A stretch of 64,000 nt of DNA, taken from Sinorhizobium numidicum (GTDB taxonomy: Bacteria; Pseudomonadota; Alphaproteobacteria; Rhizobiales; Rhizobiaceae). The stretch spans positions 3,287,501 through 3,351,500 of the forward strand of contig NZ_CP120368.1 in assembly GCF_029892045.1 (NCBI RefSeq), written 5' to 3'. The position numbers and the translations under genes are program-made. The stretch's first letter is position 1. Each line of letters starts with the position of its first letter. This document shows positions 34,026 through 43,520 of the stretch, in pieces. The notes below the pieces were generated by a model. It did not search any database. It was given only the letters and a program-made list of their open reading frames with translations, and had not been told where the DNA came from.

Positions 34026-34424
34026 TCAGTCCGGGAGTGTTTCGCACTCATCCAACTGGAGCGCAAGCCGGTCCCAGTGCGGGCGGCTGCGGGTGAAAAC
34101 CGCATCGGCCGGCTCGAACAGCGAGGTGTCGTCGAGCGTGCCCGCATAGATCGTCCATCGATCATCGTCGGGCGGACCGGAGCTGAAGATCTGGCTGCCG
34201 CAGGCAGCGCAGAAATGCCGGACCGTGACATTGCCGTTTTCAGCGAATTTCTCGTAGGCCCGGAGTTCGCCGGCGAAATCGACATCGCTACGCGAGAAAA
34301 TGATGTAGCAGGAATGGCCGGTGCCGGTCACTCGCTGACAATCGCGGCAATGGCAAAAACCGGCATAAAGCGGCGCTCGTTTCGCCTCATAGCGTACCGC
34401 GCCGCACAGACATCCACCCTTCAT
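34026..34424 (-). CDS. GFA (glutathione-dependent formaldehyde-activating-like) family protein
   Basis: 132-residue zinc protein of the GFA/CENP-V fold. Zinc-binding cysteine pairs are visible: MKGGCLCGAVRYEA, GFCHCRDCQRVTG, and VRHFCAACGSQIF. Most members have unknown function; some aid formaldehyde binding to glutathione. ATG 34424 is chosen because GGAAGGAGAG lies just upstream and GGCLCGAVRY is the family's usual start; an upstream in-frame ATG at 34478 adds unrelated residues. Confidence 0.9.
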   Translation of the reverse strand: MKGGCLCGAVRYEAKRAPLYAGFCHCRDCQRVTGTGHSCYIIFSRSDVDFAGELRAYEKFAENGNVTVRHFCAACGSQIFSSGPPDDDRWTIYAGTLDDTSLFEPADAVFTRSRPHWDRLALQLDECETLPD

Positions 34425-34528
34425 CGCGCTCTCCTTCCTCTGAGGACGGGAGAATAGCGCAGGGGATCTGCCGATCAAACAAAACCGCGCGCCAACTCGT
34501 GACGCGCGGTTTTTTCACAAGACCTAAA

Positions 34529-35308
34529 TCACCAACCCGCGATGACCGATCCTTTGAAGGTGTCATTGATAAAGGCCTTCACCGTATCGTTCTGGTAGGA
34601 CTCGACCAGAGTCTTGACCCAGGGCGCATCCTTGTCCTTGCTGTTGACGGCGATGATGTTGACATAGGGCGCCTTTTCGCCTTCGCGAGCGATCGGGTCT
34701 TTTGCCGGATCGAGGCCGGCTTCGAGCGCGTAATTGGTGTTGATGACGGCGGCGTCGACATCGTCCAGCGAGCGCGGAAGCTGGGCGGCATCGAGCTCGG
34801 CAAAGGTGAGGTTCTTCGGATTTTCGATCACATCGGCCGGCCCGACCTTGAGGCTGGCGCCTTCCTTGAGCTTGATCAGCCCCTTGTCGGCAAGGATCAG
34901 CAGCGCGCGCCCGCCATTGGTCGGATCGTTCGGAATCGCGACTGTCGCGCCGTCGGCGAGCTCGTCCAGGCTCTTCACCTTCTTCGAATAGACGCCCATC
35001 GGAAAGTTGACCGTATAGGCGACGCTGACGATGTCGAAGCCGCGATCAGTAACCTGATTGTCGAGATAGGGCTTGTGTTGGAAGGAGTTGGCGTTGAGCT
35101 CGCCATCGGCAAGCGCCTGGTTCGGAACCACGTAGTCCGAGAATTCCAGGATTTCGATGTCGAGATCCTTTGTGGCCGCCACTTCCTTGACCTTTTCTAT
35201 GATCTGCGCGTGCGGACCGGGGGTGACCCCGATCTTGATGGTTTCGGCGCGCGCCGCGCCGGCGAGAAAGGCCATGGCAAGCGATGCTGCTAGGAGAATA
35301 TTCTTCAT
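34529..35308 (-). CDS. metQ: D/L-methionine ABC transporter substrate-binding protein
   Basis: Periplasmic methionine-binding protein of the NlpA/MetQ family, 259 residues. An N-terminal signal peptide (MKNILLAASLAMAFLAGAARA) leads into TIKIGVTPGPHAQIIEKVKEVA, the family's opening. No Cys follows the signal peptide, so it is a free periplasmic protein and not the lipoprotein usual in E. coli. The family segments ALADGELNANSFQHKPYLD and TVAIPNDPTNGGRALLILAD are present. AAGGAG precedes the ATG. Last gene of metN-metI-metQ, 31 bases after metI ends. Confidence 0.92.
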   Translation of the reverse strand: MKNILLAASLAMAFLAGAARAETIKIGVTPGPHAQIIEKVKEVAATKDLDIEILEFSDYVVPNQALADGELNANSFQHKPYLDNQVTDRGFDIVSVAYTVNFPMGVYSKKVKSLDELADGATVAIPNDPTNGGRALLILADKGLIKLKEGASLKVGPADVIENPKNLTFAELDAAQLPRSLDDVDAAVINTNYALEAGLDPAKDPIAREGEKAPYVNIIAVNSKDKDAPWVKTLVESYQNDTVKAFINDTFKGSVIAGW

Positions 35309-35339
35309 GTGAGGCTCCTTGGATATCGGTGGAAAGAGG

Positions 35340-36005
35340 TCAATTTTTGCGGCTGCGCTTGTCGAAGCGGCGGGCAAAGCGATCGCCGGCGCTCTGCACC
35401 AATTGCACCAGCACGATGAGCACGACCACGACGATAAGCATCACGTCCGGCATGAAGCGCTGATAGCCGTAACGGATGCCGAGATCGCCGAGGCCCCCGC
35501 CGCCGACTGCGCCGACCATTGCGGAGTAACCGATGAGGCTGACGATGGTCATGGTGAATGCGAGCGTCAGTGCCGGCCGGGCCTCGGCGAGCAGCACTTT
35601 CGAGACGATCTGCATCGGTGTCGCACCCATGGCGCGCGCCGCCTCGATCAGCCCTTTGTCGACGTCGCGGATCGCCGCCTCTACGAGACGGGCGAAGAAG
35701 GGAATGGTCGCAATCGTCAGGGGAACGATCGCCGCCTTCGTGCCGATCGACGTGCCGGTAACCAGCCGCGTGAAGGGAATGATCGCGACAACGAGGATGA
35801 TAAAGGGTGTCGAGCGGGTGGCGTTGACGATTAAGCCTATAATGCGGTTTGCGTTCGGCGCGTGAAACAGCTCGCGCTTGCCGCTGGTCGCCAGGAAGAT
35901 GCCGATCGGCAGGCCGATCAGCGAACCGATGAGGCCGGCAATCGCCACCATGCGCAGCGTGTCGAGCGTGGCTTTGCCGATGAGAAGCAGAAGATCAGGC
36001 GACAT
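35340..36005 (-). CDS. metI: Methionine ABC transporter permease
   Basis: Inner-membrane permease of the methionine importer; 221 residues with five or so hydrophobic segments. The EAA loop that docks with MetN is visible ([28 protein letters not shown]). Start at 36005: its ATG overlaps the end of metN by 11 bases and GGAGGT lies 9 bases before it inside metN, so it is coupled; a longer in-frame start at 36083 lies further inside metN. Confidence 0.94.
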   Translation of the reverse strand: MSPDLLLLIGKATLDTLRMVAIAGLIGSLIGLPIGIFLATSGKRELFHAPNANRIIGLIVNATRSTPFIILVVAIIPFTRLVTGTSIGTKAAIVPLTIATIPFFARLVEAAIRDVDKGLIEAARAMGATPMQIVSKVLLAEARPALTLAFTMTIVSLIGYSAMVGAVGGGGLGDLGIRYGYQRFMPDVMLIVVVVLIVLVQLVQSAGDRFARRFDKRSRKN

Positions 36006-37074
36006 AGCCGAGCACCTCCGTGACCAATCCGTTCTCGCCGAAAAAGCGCTGGGCCTTCCCCGACGTTTCGGCATCCGCCGCATAGGCGACCACCAGCGAC
36101 CCGTAAGGCCTGCCGCCGATCTCGTCGATCGTACCGGCGATGATGTTGACCTCGGCGCCGATCGACTTGATGAGCTGCGAGATCAACGGCCGCTCGGCCG
36201 CCGCCCCGAAGAACGTGAGGCGGACGACGATGCGATCACCGACGCCGGCTATCGGCCTCAGGTCTCTTGCGATTGCCTCGGGCAGTTTCGAGCCCGGCAG
36301 CCCGGAGAGCAACGCGCGCGTCGTCTCATGTTTCGGATGGGTGAAGACATCGAAGGTGTGGCCGCGCTCGACGATCTCGCCCCGGTCGATCACCGCGACA
36401 CTCGACGTGACGGCCTTCACCACCTCCATCTCGTGGGTGATGAGCAGAACGGTCAGCCCGAGTTCGGCATTGATCCGCTTCAGGAGCTCGAGGATAGACT
36501 GGGTTGTTTCCGGATCGAGCGCCGACGTCGCCTCGTCCGAGAGCAACAGCTTGGGTTCGGTCGCAAGCGCGCGGGCAATGCCGATGCGCTGCTTCTGTCC
36601 ACCGGAAAGCTCGGCTGGATAGCGGCCATGCTTGTCGGCAAGGCCGACAAGGTCGAGAAGCGGCCGCACCCGCGCTTCGATCGAGCGCCGGTCCATGCCG
36701 GCGATTTCCAGAGGTAGCGCGACGTTGCCGAATACGGTGCGGGACGAGAGCAGATTGAAATGCTGGAAGATCATGCCGATCGAACGCCGGAGACTGCGCA
36801 GTCCCGCCTCGTCGAGCGCGCCGACATCGACACCGTCGACAAGAACCTTGCCGTCCGAAGGCTTTTCGAGGCCGTTGACCAGCCGGATCAGTGTGGATTT
36901 ACCCGCGCCGGAGCGGCCGATGATGCCGGTGATCGAACCGCGGCCGATCGTCAGGCTGACATTGTCGAGGGCGGTGAAAGCGCCGCTTTCACCGGATGCT
37001 GCAAAGCGCTTCGAAACGCCGTCGAAGACGACTGAAGCATCGGCAGGCGAAAGCTCGGAAAGAGGAACGGTCAT
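35995..37074 (-). CDS. metN: Methionine ABC transporter ATP-binding protein
   Basis: ATPase of the MetNIQ importer, 359 residues. Walker A is GRSGAGKST, the signature is [15 protein letters not shown], Walker [13 protein letters not shown] and the switch histidine is in LLITHEMEV. The C-terminal NIL regulatory domain, which senses methionine, is present (from about residue 265; [20 protein letters not shown] and [10 protein letters not shown]). The N-terminus has about 18 extra residues before the usual VSKRFA opening. First of a tightly packed operon. I looked for a SAM-type riboswitch upstream and did not see one. Confidence 0.95.
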   Translation of the reverse strand: MTVPLSELSPADASVVFDGVSKRFAASGESGAFTALDNVSLTIGRGSITGIIGRSGAGKSTLIRLVNGLEKPSDGKVLVDGVDVGALDEAGLRSLRRSIGMIFQHFNLLSSRTVFGNVALPLEIAGMDRRSIEARVRPLLDLVGLADKHGRYPAELSGGQKQRIGIARALATEPKLLLSDEATSALDPETTQSILELLKRINAELGLTVLLITHEMEVVKAVTSSVAVIDRGEIVERGHTFDVFTHPKHETTRALLSGLPGSKLPEAIARDLRPIAGVGDRIVVRLTFFGAAAERPLISQLIKSIGAEVNIIAGTIDEIGGRPYGSLVVAYAADAETSGKAQRFFGENGLVTEVLGYVA

Positions 37075-37426
37075 TGTTCGGTCGCCCCCAGAAGAGGGAT
37101 CACAACGATATAAGGATACATGATGCTCTCGGATGTTCGAAACTCTTGCCCCAGGCGCAGCAGGCCGGGACGGAAAATGCGTCGGGTCAGGCCGACATTC
37201 GACAACGCATTCGGAACGGGGAGCGACTCTCTATCATCAGACAACCGGTTAGTTCAACGTCGTCACGGCAAGGCTGCCATGCCGCGAGCTTCGCGTTTGT
37301 TATGGCCCTCGGCTGCTCTGTGTCACAGGCACATTTTTTCCGAAGGCAGCGGTTCGGAGCAAAAGTCTACTCTTTTTGTGCGGAACAACGTCGGCCTGCC
37401 ACACGGACAGGCCATTGCCGCTCGCC
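37075..37426. other. Intergenic region between metN promoter and GH1 gene end
   Basis: 352 bases with no credible gene. The right part is the metN promoter region. At 37393-37413 GGCCTG and CAGGCC arms form an imperfect hairpin (GGCCTGCC / GGACAGGCC) downstream of the GH1 stop, a possible weak terminator. No other structure is evident. Confidence 0.45.
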
Positions 37427-38800
37427 TCATGCCGGCTCGTGGTTGCCCTTCGGAAACTGCTCCGCCAGTTCCTTGTACCAATAGCCGCTTTTCTTGATCG
37501 TGCGCACCTGCGTTTCATAGTCCACGTGGACGATGCCGAAGCGCATCCGATAGCCTTCCGCCCATTCGAAATTGTCCATCAGGCTCCAGGCGAAATAACC
37601 GCGCATCGGATGGCCCTTGGCGATCAGGTCCGCCGTCACCGCCAGATGATCGGCGATGTAATCGAGCCGCGGCTGATCGTCGACGGCGCCGTTCTCGACG
37701 CCCATGTTGTAGCAGGCGCCGTTCTCGGTGATGTAGCAGTCGGGAAGGTCGTAGCGTGCATTGAGCGTTTCGACCAAGGTGCCAAGCGCCGGCGCATAGA
37801 CTTCCCAGCCGATATCCGTCTTCACGTCGCTCACCGGCTTCGAATTGACGGTCGCCGGATATTCGGCACCTGCAGCCGGATCATGCGAGACCCGCATCGG
37901 CGTATAATAGTTGAGGCCCCACCAGTCGAGCGGCTGTGCGATCGTCTTCATGTCGCCATCCTCGATCAGCGGCATGCGGTCGCCGAGCGCCGAGAGGAAG
38001 CCCTCCGGATACTCGCCCTTGAAGATCGGACCGAAGAAGACGCCGTTGTGAAAATCGAAGGCGCGCTCGGCCGCGGCCTTGTCCTTGGCGCTATTGCTGC
38101 CCGGGTAGACCGAATGGGCGTTGATGACAATGCCGGTGGGCAGATTCGGCCGTTCCGAGCGGATCGCTTCGACGCCGAGACCATGGGCGAGGTTGGTGAA
38201 GTGGAGCGCCGCTAGCGCTGCATCCATATTGCGCTCGCCGGGCGCATGGACGCCGTAAAGATGGCCCAGCCAGACCGAACACCACGGCTCGTTGAAGGTC
38301 GCGACCGCATCGAGCCTATCGCCGAGCCGGGCGATCACGGTTTTCGCATAGCGCTGGTAGGCATAGGCGGTGGTCCGCGCCGTCCAGCCGCCGTCGCTCA
38401 TCAGCGCAAGCGGCAGATCCCAGTGGTAAAGCGTCGCAAAGGCCTTGATGCCCCGCGTTCTCAAACCGTCGACCAAGCGGTCGTAGAAATCGAGTCCCTT
38501 CTCGTTGATTGGGCCCGTGCCCTCAGGAATGATACGCGGCCAGGCGATCGAGAAGCGGTAGGCCTCGACGCCGAGGCTCTTGATGAGATCGAGATCTTGT
38601 TCCAGCCGGTTGTAGTGATCGCAGGCGACATCGCCGTTGTGCCGCCCGAAGACTCGGCCGGGCATGTTCGAGAAAGCGTCCCAGATCGAGGCTTTGCGAC
38701 CGTCCGCCTTGCTCGCACCTTCGATCTGGAAAGATGCGGTGGCAACGCCGAAGATAAAGTCGCCGGGGAAGCGCTCTGCCAGTTTCTTGGCTTCGATCAT
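37427..38800 (-). CDS. GH1 family beta-glucosidase-like glycoside hydrolase
   Basis: 457-residue glycoside hydrolase family 1 enzyme that removes terminal beta-linked sugars. It has FPGDFIFGVATASFQIEG near the start, the acid/base glutamate in ATFNEPW, the QPLDWWGLNYYTP segment and the nucleophile in ITENGACY. No signal peptide, so it acts on imported glycosides in the cytosol. Start at 38800: GAGG lies 10 bases upstream, whereas the in-frame ATGs at 38815 and 38857 lack one. It lies beside sugar oxidoreductase, isomerase and xylose genes, so a xyloside or glucoside substrate is plausible. Confidence 0.93.
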   Translation of the reverse strand: MIEAKKLAERFPGDFIFGVATASFQIEGASKADGRKASIWDAFSNMPGRVFGRHNGDVACDHYNRLEQDLDLIKSLGVEAYRFSIAWPRIIPEGTGPINEKGLDFYDRLVDGLRTRGIKAFATLYHWDLPLALMSDGGWTARTTAYAYQRYAKTVIARLGDRLDAVATFNEPWCSVWLGHLYGVHAPGERNMDAALAALHFTNLAHGLGVEAIRSERPNLPTGIVINAHSVYPGSNSAKDKAAAERAFDFHNGVFFGPIFKGEYPEGFLSALGDRMPLIEDGDMKTIAQPLDWWGLNYYTPMRVSHDPAAGAEYPATVNSKPVSDVKTDIGWEVYAPALGTLVETLNARYDLPDCYITENGACYNMGVENGAVDDQPRLDYIADHLAVTADLIAKGHPMRGYFAWSLMDNFEWAEGYRMRFGIVHVDYETQVRTIKKSGYWYKELAEQFPKGNHEPA

Positions 38801-38954
38801 TATGATCCTCGTCATCTGTGCAGCCGACGCCGGAAAATCCGGCATTGCTGCCTCCACTCGATTTTTTGAACGTGGCCTAAACCCGCAGCGGCAAATGTCA
38901 ACCCGTGAAAAAGGGCGAGGTACTCCCCGCCCTTTTCTATTTTGCGGGCGCCGG

Positions 38955-40139
38955 TCAGACCTTGATCCAGGCGCCGTTGCGTTTGGAGGACTGCACGCAG
39001 GCGTCTACGAAGATCATGCCCTTCATGCCATCATCGATCGTCGGATAGGTCACCGCAGAATCCACTTTGGCGCCGTTCCGCTTGGCGAAAATCGCCCGGG
39101 CGGCCTCCGAATAGATATTGGCGAAGCCTTCGAGATAGCCTTCCGGATGGCCGGAGGGAACACGCGAAACACGGCCAGCCGCGGGTCCCGCCCCGGCCCC
39201 GGCGCGCGTCAGCAGACGCTTCGGCTCGCCGAAAGGCGTGTACCAAAGATAGTTCGGGTCCTTCTGGGTCCATTCAAGGCCGCCCTTGGTGCCGTAGACG
39301 CGCACCATCAGACCGTTTTCATGGCCGGGCGCCACCTGGCTGCACCAGAGCATGCCCTTGGCGCGCGCCCCGTCCTTCGCCTTGAAGCGCATCATCACAT
39401 GGGCATTGTCGTCGAGCTGCCGCCCACTGACGAAGCTGTCGAGATCGGCCGAGAGTTCTTCGAGTTCGAGGCCGGAGACGAAACAGCCGAGATTATAGGC
39501 ATGGGTACCGATATCGCCGGTGGAGCCGCCGGCGCCGGAACGGGCCGGATCGGTGCGCCACGCTGCCTGTTTCTGGCCGGACCGCTCGATGTTCTCGGTC
39601 AGCCAATCCTGCGGATATTCCATCTGCACGAGGCGAACTGCGCCGATATCGCCGTTCGCGATCATTTCGCGCGCCTGCCGCACCATCGGGTAGCCGGTAT
39701 AATTATGCGTCAGCACGAAAAGCGCATCGCTTTCGTCGACCGCCTTCTTGAACTTCTTCGCGTCTGCAAGCGTCGAGGTCAGCGGCTTGTCGCAGATGAC
39801 ATGGATGCCGCGCTTCAGGAATTCCTTCGCGGCGGCGTAATGAACATGGTTCGGCGTCACGATCGCCACGGCCTCGATGCCATTCTTCAGCTTCGCCTCG
39901 CGGATCGCCATTTCTTTGAAATCCGAATAGACCCGCGCCGGATCGAGTCCGAGTTCGCGGCCGGAGGCCTCGGCCTTTTCCGGCGTCGACGATAGCGCAC
40001 CCGCGACCAGCTCATAGTGGTCATCGAGCCTTGCGGCAATCCGATGCACCGCGCCGATGAAGGCGCCGGAGCCCCCGCCCACCATGCCGAGCCGGATACG
40101 CTTTTGACGATTTTCCGTGCTGGTTCCCTCGATAGCCAT
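38955..40139 (-). CDS. Gfo/Idh/MocA family NAD(P)-dependent oxidoreductase
   Basis: 394-residue sugar or inositol-type dehydrogenase. The Rossmann motif GMVGGGSGAFIGAVHRIA is at about residues 18-35, followed by the EAVAIVTPNHVHYAAAKEFL segment, the GIHVICDKPLTSTLADAKK loop (conserved Lys-Pro) and a C-terminal beta-sheet domain that includes GGSTGDIGTHAYNLGCFVSG. The nearby sugar isomerase/epimerase gene upstream is a common partner of this family in inositol and glycoside catabolism. Substrate unknown. Confidence 0.9.
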   Translation of the reverse strand: MAIEGTSTENRQKRIRLGMVGGGSGAFIGAVHRIAARLDDHYELVAGALSSTPEKAEASGRELGLDPARVYSDFKEMAIREAKLKNGIEAVAIVTPNHVHYAAAKEFLKRGIHVICDKPLTSTLADAKKFKKAVDESDALFVLTHNYTGYPMVRQAREMIANGDIGAVRLVQMEYPQDWLTENIERSGQKQAAWRTDPARSGAGGSTGDIGTHAYNLGCFVSGLELEELSADLDSFVSGRQLDDNAHVMMRFKAKDGARAKGMLWCSQVAPGHENGLMVRVYGTKGGLEWTQKDPNYLWYTPFGEPKRLLTRAGAGAGPAAGRVSRVPSGHPEGYLEGFANIYSEAARAIFAKRNGAKVDSAVTYPTIDDGMKGMIFVDACVQSSKRNGAWIKV

Positions 40140-40173
40140 TGTGTTTTCTCTCCTTTTCGTTCTCGCGGTGACC

Positions 40174-40312
40174 GCTCCTCATCCGGCCCTGCCGGCCACC
40201 TTCTCCCCGTTTTGACGGGGAGAAGGACACCTGTGGCGATGCCCCCGATTTCATCAGTACAGATTGCGGTAAAGCCCCTTCCCCGCAGGCGGGAAAGGGG
40301 GGGTGACGGGCG
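40174..40312. repeat. Rhizobial intergenic palindrome plus second hairpin
   Basis: GCTCCTCATCCGGCCCTGCCGGCCACCTTCTCC-type sequence with CTTCTCCCCG / CGGGGAGAAG arms at about 40200-40229, followed by CCCCTTCCCCGCAGGCGGGAAAGGGG (about 40277-40302). Related to the elements at 19218 and 47359. It sits between two genes that look functionally linked. Confidence 0.6.
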
Positions 40313-40313
40313 G

Positions 40314-41366
40314 TTACAGTCCCAGCATTCGCCGATTGGCCGCCTCGTCCGCCCCGCTGTCGGCAAAGTCATCGAATGCTTTTTCGGTGACGCGGATGAT
40401 GTGCGCCTTGACGAATTCCGCGCCTTCGCGCGCGCCGTCTTCCGGATGCTTCAGGCAGCACTCCCACTCGACCACCGCCCAGCCGGAGAAATCATTCGCC
40501 GTCATTTTGGAAAAGACCGCCCCGAAATCGACCTGGCCGTCGCCGAGCGAGCGGAAGCGTCCCGCACGGTTCACCCAGCTTTGGAAGCCGCCGTAGACTC
40601 CCTGGCGACCGGTCGGGTTGAACTCCGCGTCCTTGACGTGGAACATCCGGATGCGGTCCTTGTAGATGTCGATATTGTCGAGGTAGTCGAGGCACTGCAG
40701 CACGTAGTGCGACGGGTCGTAGAGCATACAGGCGCGGGCATGATTGCCGGTGCGCTCCAGGAACATCTCGTAGGTGATGCCGTCGTGGAGGTCCTCGCCC
40801 GGATGGATCTCGTAGCAGACGTCGACGCCGCAATCCTCGGCATGGTCGAGGATCGGCTTCCACCGCCGGGCAAGCTCGTCGAACGCCGTCTCCACCAGAC
40901 CCGCCGGGCGCTGCGGCCAGGGATAAACGAAGGGCCAGGCAAGCGCGCCGGAGAAGCTCGCCATGGCGTTGAGGCCGAGGTTCTTCGAGGCCGTCAGCGC
41001 AAGCTTTACCTGCTCGACGGCCCATTGCTGGCGTGCCTTCGGGTCGCCACGCACTTCATGGGCTGCAAAACCGTCGAACGCTTCGTCATAGGCCGGATGC
41101 ACCGCAACCAATTGACCCTGCAGATGGGTCGAGAGCTCGGTAATCTCCACGCCGTTGGCGCGTGCCTTGCCGGCGATCTCGTCGCAATAGGTCTTCGATT
41201 CCGCGGCTTTCTTCAGGTCGAAGAGACGGCCGTCCCAGCTCGGAACCTGCACCCCCTTATAGCCGCAATCGGCCGCCCACTTAGTGATCGAGTCCCAGGA
41301 GTTGAAGGGGGCGGCATCGCCAGCGAATTGTGCGAGAAAGAGCCCCGGTCCCTTGATCGTCTTCAT
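40314..41366 (-). CDS. Sugar phosphate isomerase/epimerase family protein
   Basis: 350-residue TIM-barrel protein of the AP-endonuclease-2-like sugar isomerase/epimerase group (xylose-isomerase-like barrel). Metal-binding residues are visible in DVCYEIHPGEDLHDG (Glu, His), CMLYDPSHYVLQ (Asp, His) and MFHVKDAEF (His, Asp). It often acts with Gfo/Idh enzymes, one of which is encoded just downstream. ATG 41366 has GGGAGGAAA a few bases upstream. A perfect 16-bp palindrome lies about 105 bases upstream. The product and substrate are not known. Confidence 0.88.
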   Translation of the reverse strand: MKTIKGPGLFLAQFAGDAAPFNSWDSITKWAADCGYKGVQVPSWDGRLFDLKKAAESKTYCDEIAGKARANGVEITELSTHLQGQLVAVHPAYDEAFDGFAAHEVRGDPKARQQWAVEQVKLALTASKNLGLNAMASFSGALAWPFVYPWPQRPAGLVETAFDELARRWKPILDHAEDCGVDVCYEIHPGEDLHDGITYEMFLERTGNHARACMLYDPSHYVLQCLDYLDNIDIYKDRIRMFHVKDAEFNPTGRQGVYGGFQSWVNRAGRFRSLGDGQVDFGAVFSKMTANDFSGWAVVEWECCLKHPEDGAREGAEFVKAHIIRVTEKAFDDFADSGADEAANRRMLGL

Positions 41367-41468
41367 GCTGATTTCCTCCCTGATGGATCGGCTATCTGAT
41401 AAACCGGCGTGCCGGTCGATTGATAAGTTCGGCGCTTTGCCGCGCAATTTCTGCGATAAACTGATATA

Positions 41469-41484
41469 CCTGCAACGTTGCAGG
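41469..41484. promoter_or_regulatory. Perfect 16-bp palindrome, putative LacI-type operator
   Basis: CCTGCAACGTTGCAGG, centred on CG as in operators of LacI/GalR regulators, 103-118 bases before the sugar isomerase/epimerase start. Nearby ACCGGC-GT-GCCGGT (41403-41416) and three copies of TTATC on the minus strand form a further patterned stretch. The regulator is unknown; the LacI-type gene at 44989 is one candidate. Confidence 0.5.
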
Positions 41485-41643
41485 AGGCAGAAGCTAACAG
41501 ATTTTCCGCGAGGGGCAATGTGCTTCTGCTATCTCCAAAATCCGTTTCTACGCAATCGCAACGCCGCGCAAAACGCGTAGACATGCGGGTTCGAATAAAC
41601 GGACGGGCTACGTTGTAAGCGGCCCGTACGCTCCTTCGGTTTG

Positions 41644-42954
41644 TCAAACGTAACGATTGACGACGTTTTCCAAAAGCTCCTGCTTCCCGGATTTCGGCTG
41701 CGGATTGAGGTCCGACTTGCGCACCCAAGCCTCGATCTCGTCCAGCGAGAAACCGCCGCCGAGCATCTTGTTCGCTTCGGGCACGTTCCAGCCGGCATAG
41801 CGCTTTTCGAGCGGCGCCGACAGCGCCCTGTCCTCGATCATCTTCGCCGCCGCCTTGAGACCGCGCGCGCAGCAATCCATGCCGCCGATGTGACCAATCA
41901 GCAGGTCTTCCGGGTCAATCGACTGACGGCGCAGCTTGGCGTCGAAATTGGTGCCGCCGGTCTTGAAGCCGCCGCCTGCAAGCACCTGGTAATAGGCGAG
42001 CGCCATTTCCGGAACATTGTTCGGGAACTGGTCCGTGTCCCACCCGGACTGGTAGTCGTTGCGGTTCATGTCAATCGAGCCGAAGATCCCAAGCGCATTG
42101 GCGAGCGCCAGTTCGTGCTCGAACGAGTGACCCGCGAGGATCGCGTGGCCCTGCTCGATATTGACCTTCACCTCGTTCTCGAGACCGTACTTCTTGAGGA
42201 AGCCATAGACCGTTGCGACGTCGTAGTCGTATTGATGCTTGGTCGGCTCCTGCGGCTTCGGCTCTATTAGGATCGTGCCCTTGAAGCCGATCTTGTGCTT
42301 GTATTCGACGACGAGATTGACGAAGCGGCCGAGCTGGTCGAGTTCCCGTTTTAGGTCGGTATTGAGCAGGGTCTCATATCCCTCGCGTCCGCCCCAGAGT
42401 ACGTAGTTCTCGCCGCCGAGCTTCTGCGTTGCGTCGATGCAAGTCTTCACCGTTGCGGCCGCAAAGGCGAACACGTCCGGATCGGGGTTGGTCGCCGCAC
42501 CCGACATGTAGCGCCGGTTCGAAAAGAGGTTCGCCGTGCCCCAGAGCAGCTTGACGCCGGTTTCGGCCTGCTTCTTGGCGAAATAATCGACAATCTCGTT
42601 GAGATTGCTGGTGTTCTCGGCGAAATTCCTGCCCTCCGGACGCACGTCCGCGTCGTGGAAGCAGTAGAAAGGCACGCCAAGAAGCTGGAAGAATTCGAAG
42701 GCGACGTCGGCCTTCAGCTTCGCGGCCTCCATCGTATCCTTGAACCAGGGACGCTCGAAGGTCTGCCCGCCGAAGGGGTCGCCGCCCGGCCAGACAAAGG
42801 TGTGCCAATAGGCAATGGCAAAGCGAAGGTGATCCTCCATCCGCTTGCCGAGAACGATCTCGTCCGGATTATAATGACGGAAGGCGAGCGGCTTGGTGCT
42901 CTCCGGTCCTTCGTATTTTATCTTGGCGATATCGCCGAAAAATCCCGTGCTCAC
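41644..42954 (-). CDS. xylA: Xylose isomerase
   Basis: Cytosolic isomerase converting D-xylose to D-xylulose. The 436-residue product matches the class II enzyme: the catalytic [13 protein letters not shown] (His, Asp), [12 protein letters not shown], the metal-binding [16 protein letters not shown] and [11 protein letters not shown], and the later [10 protein letters not shown] and [11 protein letters not shown]. The start is a GTG with AGGAG upstream. The xylulokinase gene lies about 0.6 kb away on the same strand beyond an inserted opposite-strand gene. The divergent SnoaL-like gene begins 139 bases upstream. Confidence 0.97.
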   Translation of the reverse strand: MSTGFFGDIAKIKYEGPESTKPLAFRHYNPDEIVLGKRMEDHLRFAIAYWHTFVWPGGDPFGGQTFERPWFKDTMEAAKLKADVAFEFFQLLGVPFYCFHDADVRPEGRNFAENTSNLNEIVDYFAKKQAETGVKLLWGTANLFSNRRYMSGAATNPDPDVFAFAAATVKTCIDATQKLGGENYVLWGGREGYETLLNTDLKRELDQLGRFVNLVVEYKHKIGFKGTILIEPKPQEPTKHQYDYDVATVYGFLKKYGLENEVKVNIEQGHAILAGHSFEHELALANALGIFGSIDMNRNDYQSGWDTDQFPNNVPEMALAYYQVLAGGGFKTGGTNFDAKLRRQSIDPEDLLIGHIGGMDCCARGLKAAAKMIEDRALSAPLEKRYAGWNVPEANKMLGGGFSLDEIEAWVRKSDLNPQPKSGKQELLENVVNRYV

Positions 42955-43092
42955 GGCTGTCTCCTCTTAATTGATGGTGAAATGCCAGCGCTGCGCCCGG
43001 GGGGCGCGGCCATTACGTGGAAGGTAATTGGTTTCATTCCCTCGCTCGCCGACAATCAGCGCGTCGAAACACGAGACGGAGGGAAAATCCCG

Positions 43093-43452
43093 ATGCACGA
43101 CCTCAACCATATTGCCGAAGCCTATATCGCCGCCTGGAACGAAACCGATGCCGCACGACGCGATGCGCTTGTCGAACAGGCCTTCACCGCAGACGTCGCC
43201 TACCGCGACCCGGTCATGCAGGGAGGCGGCCGCGAGTCGATCGGCACGATGATCGCGGGTGTCCAGCATCAATTTCCGGGCTTCCGCTTCGCCCTCAAGG
43301 GCAACCCGGACGGCGTTGCCGATACGATCCGCTTCTCCTGGACGCTCGGACCGGGCGGCGCTTCCGTCATCGAAGGAACAGACTTCGGCATCGTCGAGAA
43401 CGGCCGGCTGAAACAGGTGACCGGATTCCTCGACAAGGTCCCGGCACAATAG
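43093..43452 (+). CDS. SnoaL-like / NTF2-fold protein
   Basis: 119-residue protein of the NTF2-like superfamily (SnoaL type), small cone-shaped domains that hold a hydrophobic ligand. Matches: LNHIAEAYIAAWNETDAARRDALVEQAF, then AYRDPVMQGGGRESIGTMI and the strand-rich second half ending GTDFGIVENGRLKQVTGFLD. ATG 43093 is preceded by GGAGGGAAAATCCCG. Lies between xylA and xylB on the opposite strand; function unknown, possibly unrelated to xylose use. Confidence 0.85.
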   Translation: MHDLNHIAEAYIAAWNETDAARRDALVEQAFTADVAYRDPVMQGGGRESIGTMIAGVQHQFPGFRFALKGNPDGVADTIRFSWTLGPGGASVIEGTDFGIVENGRLKQVTGFLDKVPAQ

Positions 43453-43520
43453 ATTGATTTCCGCCACGACAGCGCCCGCGACAAAGCGCGGCCGGTCGCA
43501 GTCGAGCTTGCAGGAGGCGA

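Noticed and set aside
37075..37260. A possible SAM riboswitch before metN
   Set aside because: I looked for the SAM-II core in this stretch and did not see it; nothing in the sequence supports it.
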